A stretch of 64,000 nucleotides of DNA. Origin: Microbacterium sp. oral taxon 186 str. F0373 (lineage in GTDB: Bacteria; Actinomycetota; Actinomycetes; Actinomycetales; Microbacteriaceae). Shown here one piece after another: positions 1 to 7,606 of this stretch. The translations under genes and the position numbers were made by a program. Under the pieces are notes generated by a model that ran no database searches, was not told the DNA's origin, and saw only the letters and a list, made by a program, of their open reading frames with translations. Where the stretch lies: NCBI RefSeq assembly GCF_000411455.1, contig NZ_KE150457.1, positions 448,962 to 512,961 of the forward strand, given 5' to 3'. The first letter of the stretch is position 1; the number at the start of each line of letters is the position of its first letter.

Positions 1-1077
1 TGTGGTGGGCTTGATGGAGTGCCAGTCGAAGGTGCCGACCGAGACCATGATCATGACCGCGACCAGCGCGGCCATCGGGATGATGGCGACCACTTCGCCG
101 AGGACGACGATGAGGATCAGGAGGAACACTCCCGCCAGGAAGGTGGAGATGCGGGTGCGCGCACCGGATGCCTTCACGTTGATCATGGTCTGCCCGATCA
201 TCGCGCACCCGCCCATGCCGCCGAAGAAGCCAGAAACGATGTTCGCGACGCCCTGCCCCCAGGACTCCCGGGTCTTGTTCGAGTGCGTGTCGGTGACGTC
301 ATCGACGAGCTTGGCCGTCATGAGCGATTCCATGAGCCCGACGAGCGCCATCGCGAGCGCGTAGGGGGCGATGATCGTCAGCGTCTCCCACGTGAGGGGC
401 ACGTTCGGGACGAACAGCTCCGGCAGGCTACGAGGCAACTCGCCCTGGTCGCCGACGGTCGGCACGGTGATCGCGAACACGACCACCGCCGCGGTCACAA
501 TGATGATCGACACCAGTGGAGCCGGGACCACCTTGGTGACCTTCGGCATGAGCACCATGATCACCAGCCCCACGGCAACGAGCGGGTACACCATCCAGGG
601 AACGCCGATGAGCTGCGGCAGCTGCGCGGTGAAGATCAGGATCGCCAAGGCGTTGACGAAGCCCACCATGACGCTGCGCGGGATGAACCGCATGAGCTTC
701 GCGACGCCGAGCACCGCCAGCACGATCTGCAGGACGCCGGCCAGCAGCACGGTGGCGATGAAGTAATCCATGCCGTACTCACGGGCTACGGGCGCGATGA
801 CCAGTGCGATTGCGCCTGTGGCAGCGGTGATCATCGCGGGGCGTCCGCCGACGAACGCGATCGTCACCGCCATGACGAACGAAGAGAACAGGCCGACCTT
901 CGGGTCCACCCCCGCGATGATCGAGAACGAGATCGCCTCCGGGATCAACGCCAGGGCGACGACGAGCCCGGCGAGGACCTCCCGCGTGAGAGTCCGCGGG
1001 CTCCTCAGCGCAGTGAGCACCGAGGGTTCGGGCCGGTACCGGCTCCGGTCGTCAGTAGTTGTGGTCGCCGTCGTCAT
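1..1077 (-). CDS. SulP-family inorganic anion permease, 3' end outside window
   Basis: The frame reads leftwards off the window edge, so 359 N-terminal residues are visible and the C-terminus (where a STAS domain would lie in this family) is missing. After a Thr-rich start there are about ten hydrophobic segments, and the SulP-like stretch LVVALALIPEAISFSIIAGV lies in the first transmembrane region. The family carries sulfate, bicarbonate or similar anions across the inner membrane. The gene is divergent from a MerR regulator, with about 180 bp between the starts, so that regulator is the obvious candidate controller. The transported ion cannot be read from sequence. Confidence 0.88.
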   Translation of the reverse strand, partial: MTTATTTTDDRSRYRPEPSVLTALRSPRTLTREVLAGLVVALALIPEAISFSIIAGVDPKVGLFSSFVMAVTIAFVGGRPAMITAATGAIALVIAPVAREYGMDYFIATVLLAGVLQIVLAVLGVAKLMRFIPRSVMVGFVNALAILIFTAQLPQLIGVPWMVYPLVAVGLVIMVLMPKVTKVVPAPLVSIIIVTAAVVVFAITVPTVGDQGELPRSLPELFVPNVPLTWETLTIIAPYALAMALVGLMESLMTAKLVDDVTDTHSNKTRESWGQGVANIVSGFFGGMGGCAMIGQTMINVKASGARTRISTFLAGVFLLILIVVLGEVVAIIPMAALVAVMIMVSVGTFDWHSIKPTT

Positions 1078-1206
1078 GGGCAGGCCTCCAGAGTCAGAAT
1101 GGTCCGATGTGACACCATCGAAAGCGTGAGAGGGCGTCGGCGCGCGCCCAGGTCGCCCCAATCGGGGCTGGCCGTCGGGATGAAATCCGCCAGAACATGC
1201 GGCCAC

Positions 1207-1259
1207 AAGCAACCCTAACGTAACGTGAATGTTGTCGGCGAACTGTAAGGAGCCGTGCC
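1207..1259. promoter_or_regulatory. Divergent sulP/merR control region
   Basis: Between the two divergent starts lies CCTAACGTAACGTG (about 1212-1225), which contains the directly repeated word AACGT. MerR proteins usually bind dyads in spacers of this kind, so it is a candidate operator. AAGGAG at 1247-1252 is a ribosome binding site for the merR start at 1260. No -10/-35 pair was assigned with confidence. Confidence 0.35.
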
Positions 1260-1643
1260 ATGCCCGGAGGTGGAATGATGCAGATCGGCGAACTGGCCGA
1301 GCGCACGGAGCTGTCCTTGAGGACCCTGCGCCACTACGACGAGATCGGCCTCCTGGAGCCTTCGGGGCGCTCCGAGGGAGGCTTCCGCCTCTACACCGAG
1401 GGCGATTATCAGCGACTCATGCTCATCCGCAGAATGAAGCCGCTCGGGTACTCGTTGGAGCAGATGCGCGACCTCCTGCGGGCGCTGGACGCGGCTGGGG
1501 CCGAAAGTGTCTCCGGCGCCGAAGCTAAGCAACTCCTCGCCGAGTTCCTCACCGACGCGCAGCAGCGACGAGCGAAACTCGAGAAGCAACTCGCAGCCGC
1601 CGACGAGTTCATCGGCCTCCTGAGCGACCGCATCACGAGATAG
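1260..1643 (+). CDS. MerR-family transcriptional regulator
   Basis: A 127-residue protein with a complete MerR winged-helix N-terminus (MQIGELAERTELSLRTLRHY, then an Asp-Glu-Ile-Gly-Leu-Leu segment) and a dimerising coiled coil towards the C-terminus. There is no obvious effector domain or metal-binding cysteine set, so the ligand is unknown. AAGGAG precedes the ATG at 1260 by 7 nt. ATGs at 1275 and 1278 have their own GGAGG and are equally credible starts, giving a protein beginning at MMQIG or MQIG. Because it is divergent from the SulP permease, it probably regulates that gene. Confidence 0.85.
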   Translation: MPGGGMMQIGELAERTELSLRTLRHYDEIGLLEPSGRSEGGFRLYTEGDYQRLMLIRRMKPLGYSLEQMRDLLRALDAAGAESVSGAEAKQLLAEFLTDAQQRRAKLEKQLAAADEFIGLLSDRITR

Positions 1644-1833
1644 ACGCCGCACGCGTCGCCGGGACCTCCGTTCGGCAACCACGACTGGCCACTGACACGG
1701 GCGTGTGCGGCGGCTCGGGTCTCTTCGACGCGTCGGACGAGCAGTCCGCGGCCGGGTCCTGCTGCGCCCCTGCGCCGCAGCTCATCCAGCTCGACACGGC
1801 ACCCGACGGCCGCTGAGCCGCGGACAACAGGGG

Positions 1834-1857
1834 GGGCAGGAACCAACCTTCCTGCCC
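1834..1857. terminator. Hairpin between convergent merR and arsC
   Basis: Perfect 9-bp arms GGGCAGGAA and TTCCTGCCC around a 6-nt loop, sited just past the end of arsC on the minus strand and after merR on the plus strand. It has no clear U-tract on either side. It probably ends the ars operon transcript. Confidence 0.5.
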
Positions 1858-1876
1858 TCCGTGCGTGCGATGCTGC

Positions 1877-2284
1877 TCAGCCCAGGAGCTCGGCGAGAAG
1901 AGTCTCGACGCGACCTTTGATCTCGTCCCGGATCGGACGCACCGACTCGATGCCCTGCCCGGCGGGGTCCTCGAGTTTCCAGTCCTCGTAGCGCTTGCCG
2001 GGGAAGAACGGGCACGCGTCGCCGCAGCCCATGGTGATCACCACATCCGACGCCTGCACCGCTTCGGTGGTGAGCACCTTCGGTTGCTCGGCGGTGATGT
2101 CGATGCCGACCTCGCGCATCGCATCGACGGCGACGGGGTTGATCTGATCGGCGGGCATCGAGCCCGCGGAGCGCACCTCGACACGGCCGCCTGCGAGCTC
2201 GCGGAGCCAGCCGGTGGCCATCTGAGACCGGCCGGCGTTGTGGACGCAGACGAACAGAACGGACGGCTTCTGAGCTTCGATCAT
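1877..2284 (-). CDS. arsC: Arsenate reductase, low-molecular-weight phosphatase type
   Basis: 135 residues with the LMW-PTP P-loop C-V-H-N-A-G-R-S (nucleophile Cys13), which reduces arsenate to arsenite in the cytoplasm. A later segment ITMGCGDACPFFPG supplies two more cysteines five residues apart; such a pair is used for the disulfide relay in thioredoxin-coupled reductases, and trxA and trxB lie in the same operon. A mycothiol/mycoredoxin route, known in actinobacteria, is the alternative. It is the last gene of the operon, 13 bp after the ArsR-ArsC fusion, whose C-terminal half is a paralogue of it. Confidence 0.93.
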   Translation of the reverse strand: MIEAQKPSVLFVCVHNAGRSQMATGWLRELAGGRVEVRSAGSMPADQINPVAVDAMREVGIDITAEQPKVLTTEAVQASDVVITMGCGDACPFFPGKRYEDWKLEDPAGQGIESVRPIRDEIKGRVETLLAELLG

Positions 2285-2297
2285 TTTCGTTGTTCCT

Positions 2298-3302
2298 TCA
2301 ATCTGAAAGTGTGGTGAGGAGGTCGCGGACGCGGCCTTCGATGTCGTGGCGGATCGCTTCGACCCCTTCGGGCGAGGCCAGCGCCGGGTCGCCGACCGCC
2401 CAGTCCTCGTAGCGGACGCCGGGGATGATCGGGCAGACGTCGCCGCAGCCCATCGTGATGACCACGTCGGCGGCGCGCACGGCGTCGTCGGTGAGCGGCT
2501 TCGGGAACGCCATCTCGGCTTCCTGCTCCCCCTCGATCTCGGAAAGCAGGGAACGCACGTGCGGGTGCACGTCCGAGGCCGGAGTCGATCCCGCGGAGCG
2601 GGCGATCACGCGGCCGTGGGCGAGCCGGTTGACGATCGCGGCGGCGAGCTGGGAGCGGCCCGCGTTCTGCACGCACACGAACAGTACCTGCGGCACCCCG
2701 GTCGCCCGGTCCCGGGCCAGATCGACGAGGCGCTGCCGGGCGAACCGTTCTGTCAGCGGGATCATGTGCTGCGTCAGCCTCGCCGACCGCACCAGACCCG
2801 CGTAGGACTCGCGCACGATCGCGATCACGAGTTCCCGGTTCATCCCGGTCAGCTCGTCCGCGAGTTGCTCCGCGAGGTGGGTCACCCGGGCGTCCATCCG
2901 CTGCAGCGCCTCGGCTCGCGCTGCGGTGTCTTCGGGCTCGTCCGTTGCGGCCGCGGCGGGAGCGAACGCGTCGAGGAGGGCAGCGACGGCGCGCTGCTTG
3001 CCCGGCGCAATGCGGTAGTAGACCCAGGTGCCGCGGCGCTCGGACAGCAGCATCCCGGTCTCCTTGAGGACCTTCAGGTGGTGCGAGACCGTCGGCTGGG
3101 ACACGTCCGCGAGTTCCGCGAGATCGCAGACGCAGGACTCGCCGCGCGGATCGGTCGCGATCGCGGAGAGCATCCGCAGGCGCAGCGGGTCAGCGAGCGC
3201 CTTCAGCGCGACGGCGACGGTCGCAGCGACTTCGGCGCCGATGGCATGCGTCGCGGACGGCGCGCAGGTCTCTGCGTCGGGGATGACGGCGCTATCGGTC
3301 AT
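2298..3302 (-). CDS. ArsR regulator fused to an arsenate reductase domain
   Basis: A 334-residue three-part protein. Residues about 25-110 are an ArsR/SmtB winged helix with the metal-sensing motif C57-V-C59 and the recognition helix SQPTVSHHLKVLKETGMLL. Residues about 130-195 form a helical linker like the three-helix domain found ahead of some actinobacterial reductases. Residues 205-334 are an LMW-PTP/ArsC domain with C210-V-Q-N-A-G-R-S-Q and the later MGCGDVCP cysteine pair. All key residues of both halves are present, so it could both repress the operon and reduce arsenate. Its start overlaps the acr3 stop as ATGA, implying translational coupling. Confidence 0.9.
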   Translation of the reverse strand: MTDSAVIPDAETCAPSATHAIGAEVAATVAVALKALADPLRLRMLSAIATDPRGESCVCDLAELADVSQPTVSHHLKVLKETGMLLSERRGTWVYYRIAPGKQRAVAALLDAFAPAAAATDEPEDTAARAEALQRMDARVTHLAEQLADELTGMNRELVIAIVRESYAGLVRSARLTQHMIPLTERFARQRLVDLARDRATGVPQVLFVCVQNAGRSQLAAAIVNRLAHGRVIARSAGSTPASDVHPHVRSLLSEIEGEQEAEMAFPKPLTDDAVRAADVVITMGCGDVCPIIPGVRYEDWAVGDPALASPEGVEAIRHDIEGRVRDLLTTLSD

Positions 3303-4405
3303 GACGTCCTCGATTCAGGGATGGAGGCGGTTTCGGTGGCGTAGGGGTCGGAGTGGAACCAGGCCTTCGCGACCCAGAGCGAGACGTACACGAGGCCCAT
3401 GAGCACCGGCACTTCGATGAGCGGGCCGACGACCCCGGCGAGAGCTTGACCGGACGCCGCACCGAAGGTGCCGATCGCGACCGCAATGGCCAGCTCGAAG
3501 TTGTTGCCGGCGGCGGTGAACGCGAGCGTCGCCGACCGGGCGTACCCCAGGCCGAGGGTCTTGCCGAGCAGGATGCCGGCGAACCACATCAGCGCGAAGT
3601 AGACCAGCAGCGGAAGGGCGATCCTCGCGACATCGAGCGGCTTGGAGGTGACCTGTTCTCCCTGCAGGGCGAACAGGAGCACGATCGTGAACAGCAGCCC
3701 GTACAGCGCCCACGGCCCGATCGTCGGGAGGAACTCATGCTCGTACCACGCGCGCCCCTTCCGCTTCTCACCGATCCAGCGTGACGCGAATCCCGCGACC
3801 AGTGGGACGCCGAGGAAAACGAGCACGTTCACCGCGATCTCCCAGACCGAGATCTCGAGCCCTTGCGCATCCAGGCCGAGCCAGCCCGGCAGCACGGTCA
3901 AGTAGAACCAGCCCAGCACCGAGAACATGACGATCTGGAACACCGAGTTGATCGCGATCAGCACCGCTGTCGCCTCGCGGTCACCGCAGGCCAGATCGTT
4001 CCAGATCACGACCATAGCGATGCAGCGGGCGAGCCCGACGATGATCAGGCCCGTGCGGTATTCGGGAAGGTCCGGCAGGAAGATCCACGCCAGCGCGAAC
4101 ATCACCGCGGGCCCCACGAGCCAGTTCAGCACGAGCGAGGAGACCAGGAGTTTCTTGTCCCCGGTGACGGCAGCGATCTTGTCGTAGCGAACCTTCGCGA
4201 GCACCGGGTACATCATCACCAGCAGGCCCAGCCCGATCGGGATCGAGATCCCGCCGATCTCCATCGCGGACAGCGCGTCCGAGAGCGCCGGCACGAAACG
4301 CCCGAGCAGCAGCCCCGCGACCATCGCGAGGCCGATCCACAGCGGGAGCCACTTGTCGAGGGTGGAGAGCCGTTTCGGGGCGGCGCGCGTCAGAACGTCG
4401 GTCAT
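3299..4405 (-). CDS. acr3: ACR3-family arsenite efflux permease
   Basis: 368 residues with about ten transmembrane segments. It matches the ACR3 class (bile/arsenite/riboflavin transporter superfamily) and contains the conserved cysteine C128 in GLARCIAMVVIWNDLACGD, which is needed for arsenite transport in studied members. It exports arsenite made by the two ArsC domains encoded downstream. The start was placed at 4405 because it overlaps the trxA stop as ATGA; the frame stays open further upstream but only as a shadow of trxA. Its own stop overlaps the start of the ArsR-ArsC fusion. Confidence 0.94.
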   Translation of the reverse strand: MTDVLTRAAPKRLSTLDKWLPLWIGLAMVAGLLLGRFVPALSDALSAMEIGGISIPIGLGLLVMMYPVLAKVRYDKIAAVTGDKKLLVSSLVLNWLVGPAVMFALAWIFLPDLPEYRTGLIIVGLARCIAMVVIWNDLACGDREATAVLIAINSVFQIVMFSVLGWFYLTVLPGWLGLDAQGLEISVWEIAVNVLVFLGVPLVAGFASRWIGEKRKGRAWYEHEFLPTIGPWALYGLLFTIVLLFALQGEQVTSKPLDVARIALPLLVYFALMWFAGILLGKTLGLGYARSATLAFTAAGNNFELAIAVAIGTFGAASGQALAGVVGPLIEVPVLMGLVYVSLWVAKAWFHSDPYATETASIPESRTS

Positions 4406-4728
4406 GCGAGCATCTCCTCGAACTTCGCGATGTAGACGGGCTTCGGGTGTGCGCCGATCAGCACGCCCACGCGCTCCCCGTTCCGATAGAAGCCGAGGGT
4501 CGGGATCGACGTCACGCCGACCGCCGTCACCGTCTCGGGGTTCCGATCGGCGTCGACCTTCACGATCTTCACTCGGTCCGCGTACTCGCCGGCGAGCTGA
4601 TCCAGGATCGGGGCGATCGCCTTGCACGGGCCGCACCAAGCCGCCCAGATATCGACTACAACGGGCAACTCGGACCCGAGTACTTCGGCTTCGAAGGTAG
4701 CGTCAGTGACAGAGGTGACCGTACTCAT
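4402..4728 (-). CDS. trxA: Thioredoxin
   Basis: 108 residues with the canonical active site W-C-G-P-C-K in [17 protein letters not shown] and the cis-proline segment [13 protein letters not shown]. It is a cytoplasmic disulfide reductase. Its position between trxB and the arsenite pump, with 4-bp ATGA overlaps on both sides, suggests it is a dedicated electron donor that regenerates the arsenate reductases rather than, or besides, the housekeeping thioredoxin. Confidence 0.95.
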   Translation of the reverse strand: MSTVTSVTDATFEAEVLGSELPVVVDIWAAWCGPCKAIAPILDQLAGEYADRVKIVKVDADRNPETVTAVGVTSIPTLGFYRNGERVGVLIGAHPKPVYIAKFEEMLA

Positions 4729-5699
4729 ACGGAGACCTCCAGAACAGGTGTCGGAACGTCGACTGGTGCGAGGCTCGACAGGTAATGCTGGGCGTCCTGC
4801 GCGGCCGCACAGCCGGTGCCCGCGGCGGTGATCGCCTGCCGGTACGTGTGATCGACGAGGTCACCGGCAGCGAACACCCCGGCCAGGCCCGTCCGCGTCG
4901 ACGGGTGCGCGACCCGCACGTACCCGTCCGCGTCGGTGTCGACCTGCCCGGCCACGAGCTCGGAGCGCGGGTCGTGCCCGATCGCGACGAACACCCCGGT
5001 CGCGTCGAGCGTGCGCTCGGCCCCGGTGATCGTGTCGCGCAGCCTGAGCCCGGTGACCTGGTCGTCGCCGAGGATCGCGGCGACCTCGCTGTTCCAGGCG
5101 ACCTCGATCTTCGGGTCATCCAGGACGCGCCGCGCCATGATCTTCGACGCCCGGAACTCATCCCGGCGGTGCACCACGGTCACTTTCGACGCGAACCGGG
5201 TGAGGAACAATGCCTCCTCCATCGCGGAGTCCCCGCCGCCGACCACAGCAACTTCCTTGTCACGGAAGAAGAACCCGTCGCACGTCGCACACCAGGACAC
5301 CCCGTGCCCGGACAGGCGCTCTTCGTCGGGGAGGCCCAGCTTGCGGTAAGCGGAGCCCATCGTCAGAACCACCGCCCGCGTCCGGTACGTCACTCCGTTG
5401 CCCGTCTCGACTACCTTCACATCGCCGTCGAGTTCGAGGCGGATCGCGTCGTCGTAGACGATCTGAGCACCGAATCGCTCGGCTTGAGCCCGCATCGACT
5501 CCATCAGCTCCGGACCCTGCACGCCGGCCACGAAGCCCGGGAAATTCTCCACGTCGGTCGTCGTCATCAATGCCCCGCCCGCGGTCACAGAACCGGCAAT
5601 CACCACCGGCGCGAGACCGGCGCGCGCTGCGTACACCGCTGCCGTGTATCCAGCCGGACCGGACCCGACGATCACCAGTTCATTCTCTTGGTTCGACAC
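4725..5699 (-). CDS. trxB: Thioredoxin-disulfide reductase
   Basis: 324-residue FAD/NADPH flavoenzyme of normal family length. It has the FAD Rossmann motif [17 protein letters not shown] near the N-terminus, the redox centre C-A-T-C in [11 protein letters not shown], the NADPH motif [11 protein letters not shown], and the C-terminal FAD motif [21 protein letters not shown]. It passes electrons from NADPH to the adjacent thioredoxin. It is the first gene of the ars operon. The GTG start has no Shine-Dalgarno sequence, but promoter-like boxes lie immediately upstream, as expected for a leaderless transcript. Confidence 0.95.
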   Translation of the reverse strand: MSNQENELVIVGSGPAGYTAAVYAARAGLAPVVIAGSVTAGGALMTTTDVENFPGFVAGVQGPELMESMRAQAERFGAQIVYDDAIRLELDGDVKVVETGNGVTYRTRAVVLTMGSAYRKLGLPDEERLSGHGVSWCATCDGFFFRDKEVAVVGGGDSAMEEALFLTRFASKVTVVHRRDEFRASKIMARRVLDDPKIEVAWNSEVAAILGDDQVTGLRLRDTITGAERTLDATGVFVAIGHDPRSELVAGQVDTDADGYVRVAHPSTRTGLAGVFAAGDLVDHTYRQAITAAGTGCAAAQDAQHYLSSLAPVDVPTPVLEVSV

Positions 5700-5700
5700 A

Positions 5701-5735
5701 CTTCTATATTGACACTTATCAAATCAATAGACAAG
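5701..5735 (-). promoter_or_regulatory. ars operon promoter with ArsR-type operator
   Basis: On the minus strand TTGTCT and CAATAT are separated by 17 nt, and the trxB GTG begins 7 nt after the second box, which fits a leaderless start. The same stretch holds a dyad CTATTGA...TCAATA(T)AG with an 11-nt centre, the usual AT-rich form of ArsR operators. It is the only markedly AT-rich patch in this part of the window. Binding by the ArsR-ArsC fusion would place repression on top of the promoter. Confidence 0.55.
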
Positions 5736-5876
5736 TCGAGCGGCGGATCGTCCTGTGACACTCCCTGCCGCGCGGCGCATCGCGCGCGAGGGCGGACACC
5801 CCACCGTTGGCGCAGCTCGTTCGCCACGCGCGGCCTGCTCCTGAGCGGACAGCCAGCGCCGTCTGTGGCCCCGCGG

Positions 5877-6069
5877 GTGGACACCATGTGGACACAACCT
5901 GCTCAGATTCAGACCGGTTCGGCTGATCAGAACCGAACGAGACGAGACTCGATCGCAGCCCGCACTCCCTTGATTTCTCGCGGCAGGACGACCCATCCCG
6001 CGTGATTCCGCGCCCCTCCGGCAGCACCAAAACCCAGCCGTCAGCAGTTTCGACTCCCGCCGTCGCGTC
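5877..6069. repeat. 193-bp direct repeat, copy A
   Basis: Matches 9712-9904 in the same orientation over exactly 193 positions without gaps, with about 29 mismatches by hand alignment (roughly 85% identity). Similarity stops abruptly at both ends. The left edge holds a direct repeat of GTGGACAC with an 11-bp period (GTGGACACCATGTGGACAC). An inverted repeat GTTCGG/CCGAAC around CTGATCAG is intact here but damaged in copy B. There are no terminal inverted repeats. Confidence 0.85.
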
Positions 6070-6144
6070 CATGCGCGAACTGCCGCGATCCCAATTGTTT
6101 CGAGGGATCGTGGCCGCTTTGCTCCTCTTCGGTGACGACCATCC

Positions 6145-6164
6145 GGACACCAGGTGGACACACC
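6145..6164. repeat. Third paired GGACACC-GTGGACAC motif
   Basis: GGACACCAGGTGGACACACC repeats the edge motif of both 193-bp copies with the same 11-bp period, but without the rest of the repeat. Regularly spaced short direct repeats of this kind resemble arm-type binding sites of tyrosine integrases; no integrase gene is present here. Confidence 0.5.
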
Positions 6165-6217
6165 TTGACCACGACGCCCAGTTTCGCGTTCTCGTCACGT
6201 GGATCAATCTTCCGATT

Positions 6218-6269
6218 TTCCTGTAATCATGGTTACCTGTAATCCCGTAACTACAACTACAGGAATACC
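6218..6269. promoter_or_regulatory. Repeat-rich operator candidate before abiEi
   Basis: Contains CCTGTAATC twice (6220-6228 and 6236-6244) and, facing them, TACAGGAATACC (6258-6269); TTCCTGTA and TACAGGAA form a perfect 8-bp inverted repeat. AbiEi antitoxins of known systems repress their own operon by binding inverted repeats upstream of the start, and this one ends 18 bp before the ATG. A ribosome binding site GAGGA follows. Confidence 0.5.
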
Positions 6270-6287
6270 TGGAAGCCGAGGACAGCG

Positions 6288-6896
6288 ATGAAGGGCAACG
6301 AGCTGGTGTGGCGCGCGCTCGCGGATCGCGCTCTCGAAGGGCAGCGGACCTGGCGGAACGTCGCGGATCTCGCTTACGAAGCGGGCGTGCCGAGCACGAC
6401 CGCCTATCTTGCTCTTGAGCGCCTGGAGAGCAACGGGACGATCGATCGGTATAGCCGGGGCGGGCTCGCGGTCGTCAGCATCGACAAGCTCCTGACGATG
6501 CTGTGCGCGTGGCGCAACCTCGAGCGCGACACCCTCGCGTGGACGACGCGCGAAGGCATCGGTCCGGTTCTCGACTCGAAGCTGGGCCCCTCCGCGCTCG
6601 GCGGCGCTGATGCGGCGAACGCGATCCTGAAAGGCCGAGCCGTCGCGGACTTCAACGAACACATCGTGTACCTGCCCGCGTCCGTGAATCTCACCACCCT
6701 GCCCGCCGGCAAGGAGGTACGTGTGGTTTTGATGGACAAGCGTGCAGCGAAGACCTGGAGCGGGTACTCGAGTCTTGCTCAGACGTATGCCGATCTCTTC
6801 GCGACTCCGGGCTGGCAGTCATCCGAGTTCCGGAAGGCGCTGCGCGACAGCTTCCTGCGGGACCGCGAGTGGGATCAGGAAGGTGACGTGCGATGA
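6288..6896 (+). CDS. AbiEi-like antitoxin/regulator
   Basis: 202 residues. Residues about 1-70 form a winged helix (TWRNVADLAYEAGVPSTTAY, LERLESNGTIDRYSRGGLAV). The C-terminal part has the pattern of the AbiEi C-terminal domain, with a Leu-Pro-ala-Gly-Lys segment, then a Gln-Thr-Tyr-x-Asp-Leu stretch and a final helix. In type IV toxin-antitoxin systems such proteins repress the operon and neutralise a nucleotidyltransferase toxin. Its TGA overlaps the next gene's ATG (ATGA), and that gene is an AbiEii-like nucleotidyltransferase, which supports the call. Sequence resemblance alone is moderate. Confidence 0.7.
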   Translation: MKGNELVWRALADRALEGQRTWRNVADLAYEAGVPSTTAYLALERLESNGTIDRYSRGGLAVVSIDKLLTMLCAWRNLERDTLAWTTREGIGPVLDSKLGPSALGGADAANAILKGRAVADFNEHIVYLPASVNLTTLPAGKEVRVVLMDKRAAKTWSGYSSLAQTYADLFATPGWQSSEFRKALRDSFLRDREWDQEGDVR

Positions 6897-7606
6897 CGAT
6901 TCTCGGGGCAGACGATGAGGGCCGCCTTCGCGCTCTGCTGGACTCGCTCGGGTACGACCTCGAGCCCTCGATCCTCATCGGAGGGTGGGCGACGAACGCG
7001 CGCGTCGGCGGCGAGATCAGCCACGACATAGACCTGATCATCACCGACCAGAACCTGCGGCAGAGACTCCCGGAACGCCTCACAGAGTACAGCGAGAACC
7101 ACCTCCACAGTGGCGGGCGGAAAGCGCGCGGCAACGCCGACGGCGTCCACGTCGATGCGTACTTCCCCTACGAGTCCAAGCTCGGGACCAAGCTGCTCCT
7201 CGACGTCGGTGCACTCACCCGGTACGTCGACCCCGACCTCAAGGTCGAGGGCTGGCTGATGCTGACGCTCGACGCGCACATCGCCACGAAGATCGCCGCC
7301 CTGCTCGACCGGCACGCGACGGAGAAGGGAAGGAAGGACGCCCGCGAACTCGTCGCACTGATCGACAGCGGCGGCACCGCCGCGGGCGTGATCGAGGTTC
7401 TCCTGTCATCCACCGGCGGACCTGTCGATGACATTCCCGGGCATATACGCACGACATTCGAACTCCTCCCCATACTCGCCGGACTCAACCAGAAGGACCG
7501 GCGCCGCTACGCTTCCCTCGCACGCGAATGGATCGAGGAAGCTGAACTGCAGCTTCGGCGCCGGTCAGACGGGCGCCCGGGACCGACGCTCGGAGCGGGC
7601 ACGTGA
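6893..7606 (+). CDS. AbiEii-like nucleotidyltransferase (putative toxin)
   Basis: 237 residues. The N-terminal part has the polymerase-beta-fold nucleotidyltransferase signature G30-G31-W-A-T-N followed by S-H-D45-I-D47-L-I-I, with two of the metal-binding aspartates visible. This is the arrangement of AbiEii/MenA-type toxins, some of which modify tRNA ends. A Lys-rich helix (HATEKGRKDARELVALI) follows, as in the family. It overlaps the antitoxin upstream by ATGA and the NERD gene downstream by GTGA, so all three are probably translated together. An enzymatic role other than as a toxin remains possible. Confidence 0.75.
   Translation: MTILGADDEGRLRALLDSLGYDLEPSILIGGWATNARVGGEISHDIDLIITDQNLRQRLPERLTEYSENHLHSGGRKARGNADGVHVDAYFPYESKLGTKLLLDVGALTRYVDPDLKVEGWLMLTLDAHIATKIAALLDRHATEKGRKDARELVALIDSGGTAAGVIEVLLSSTGGPVDDIPGHIRTTFELLPILAGLNQKDRRRYASLAREWIEEAELQLRRRSDGRPGPTLGAGT

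Larger units (their letters stand above)
5700..6287. other. 588-bp gene-free stretch between ars operon and abiE pair
   Basis: No convincing gene is present. From left to right it holds the ars promoter, about 140 bp of featureless GC-rich DNA, the first copy of the 193-bp repeat, a separate paired GGACACC/GTGGACAC motif, and an AT-rich operator-like region just before the abiEi start. Minus-strand frames that stay open across it show no recognisable protein and look like GC-driven artefacts. Confidence 0.6.

Noticed and set aside
2346..3344. 332-codon plus-strand frame opposite the ArsR-ArsC fusion
   Set aside because: Antisense shadow of a gene with two intact domains; composition typical of GC-rich reverse frames.
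5719..6207. Minus-strand frames through repeat copy A that resemble frames through copy B in translation
   Set aside because: The likeness follows from the DNA repeat itself. Mismatches do not favour third codon positions, and no family is recognisable, so I do not call a gene.
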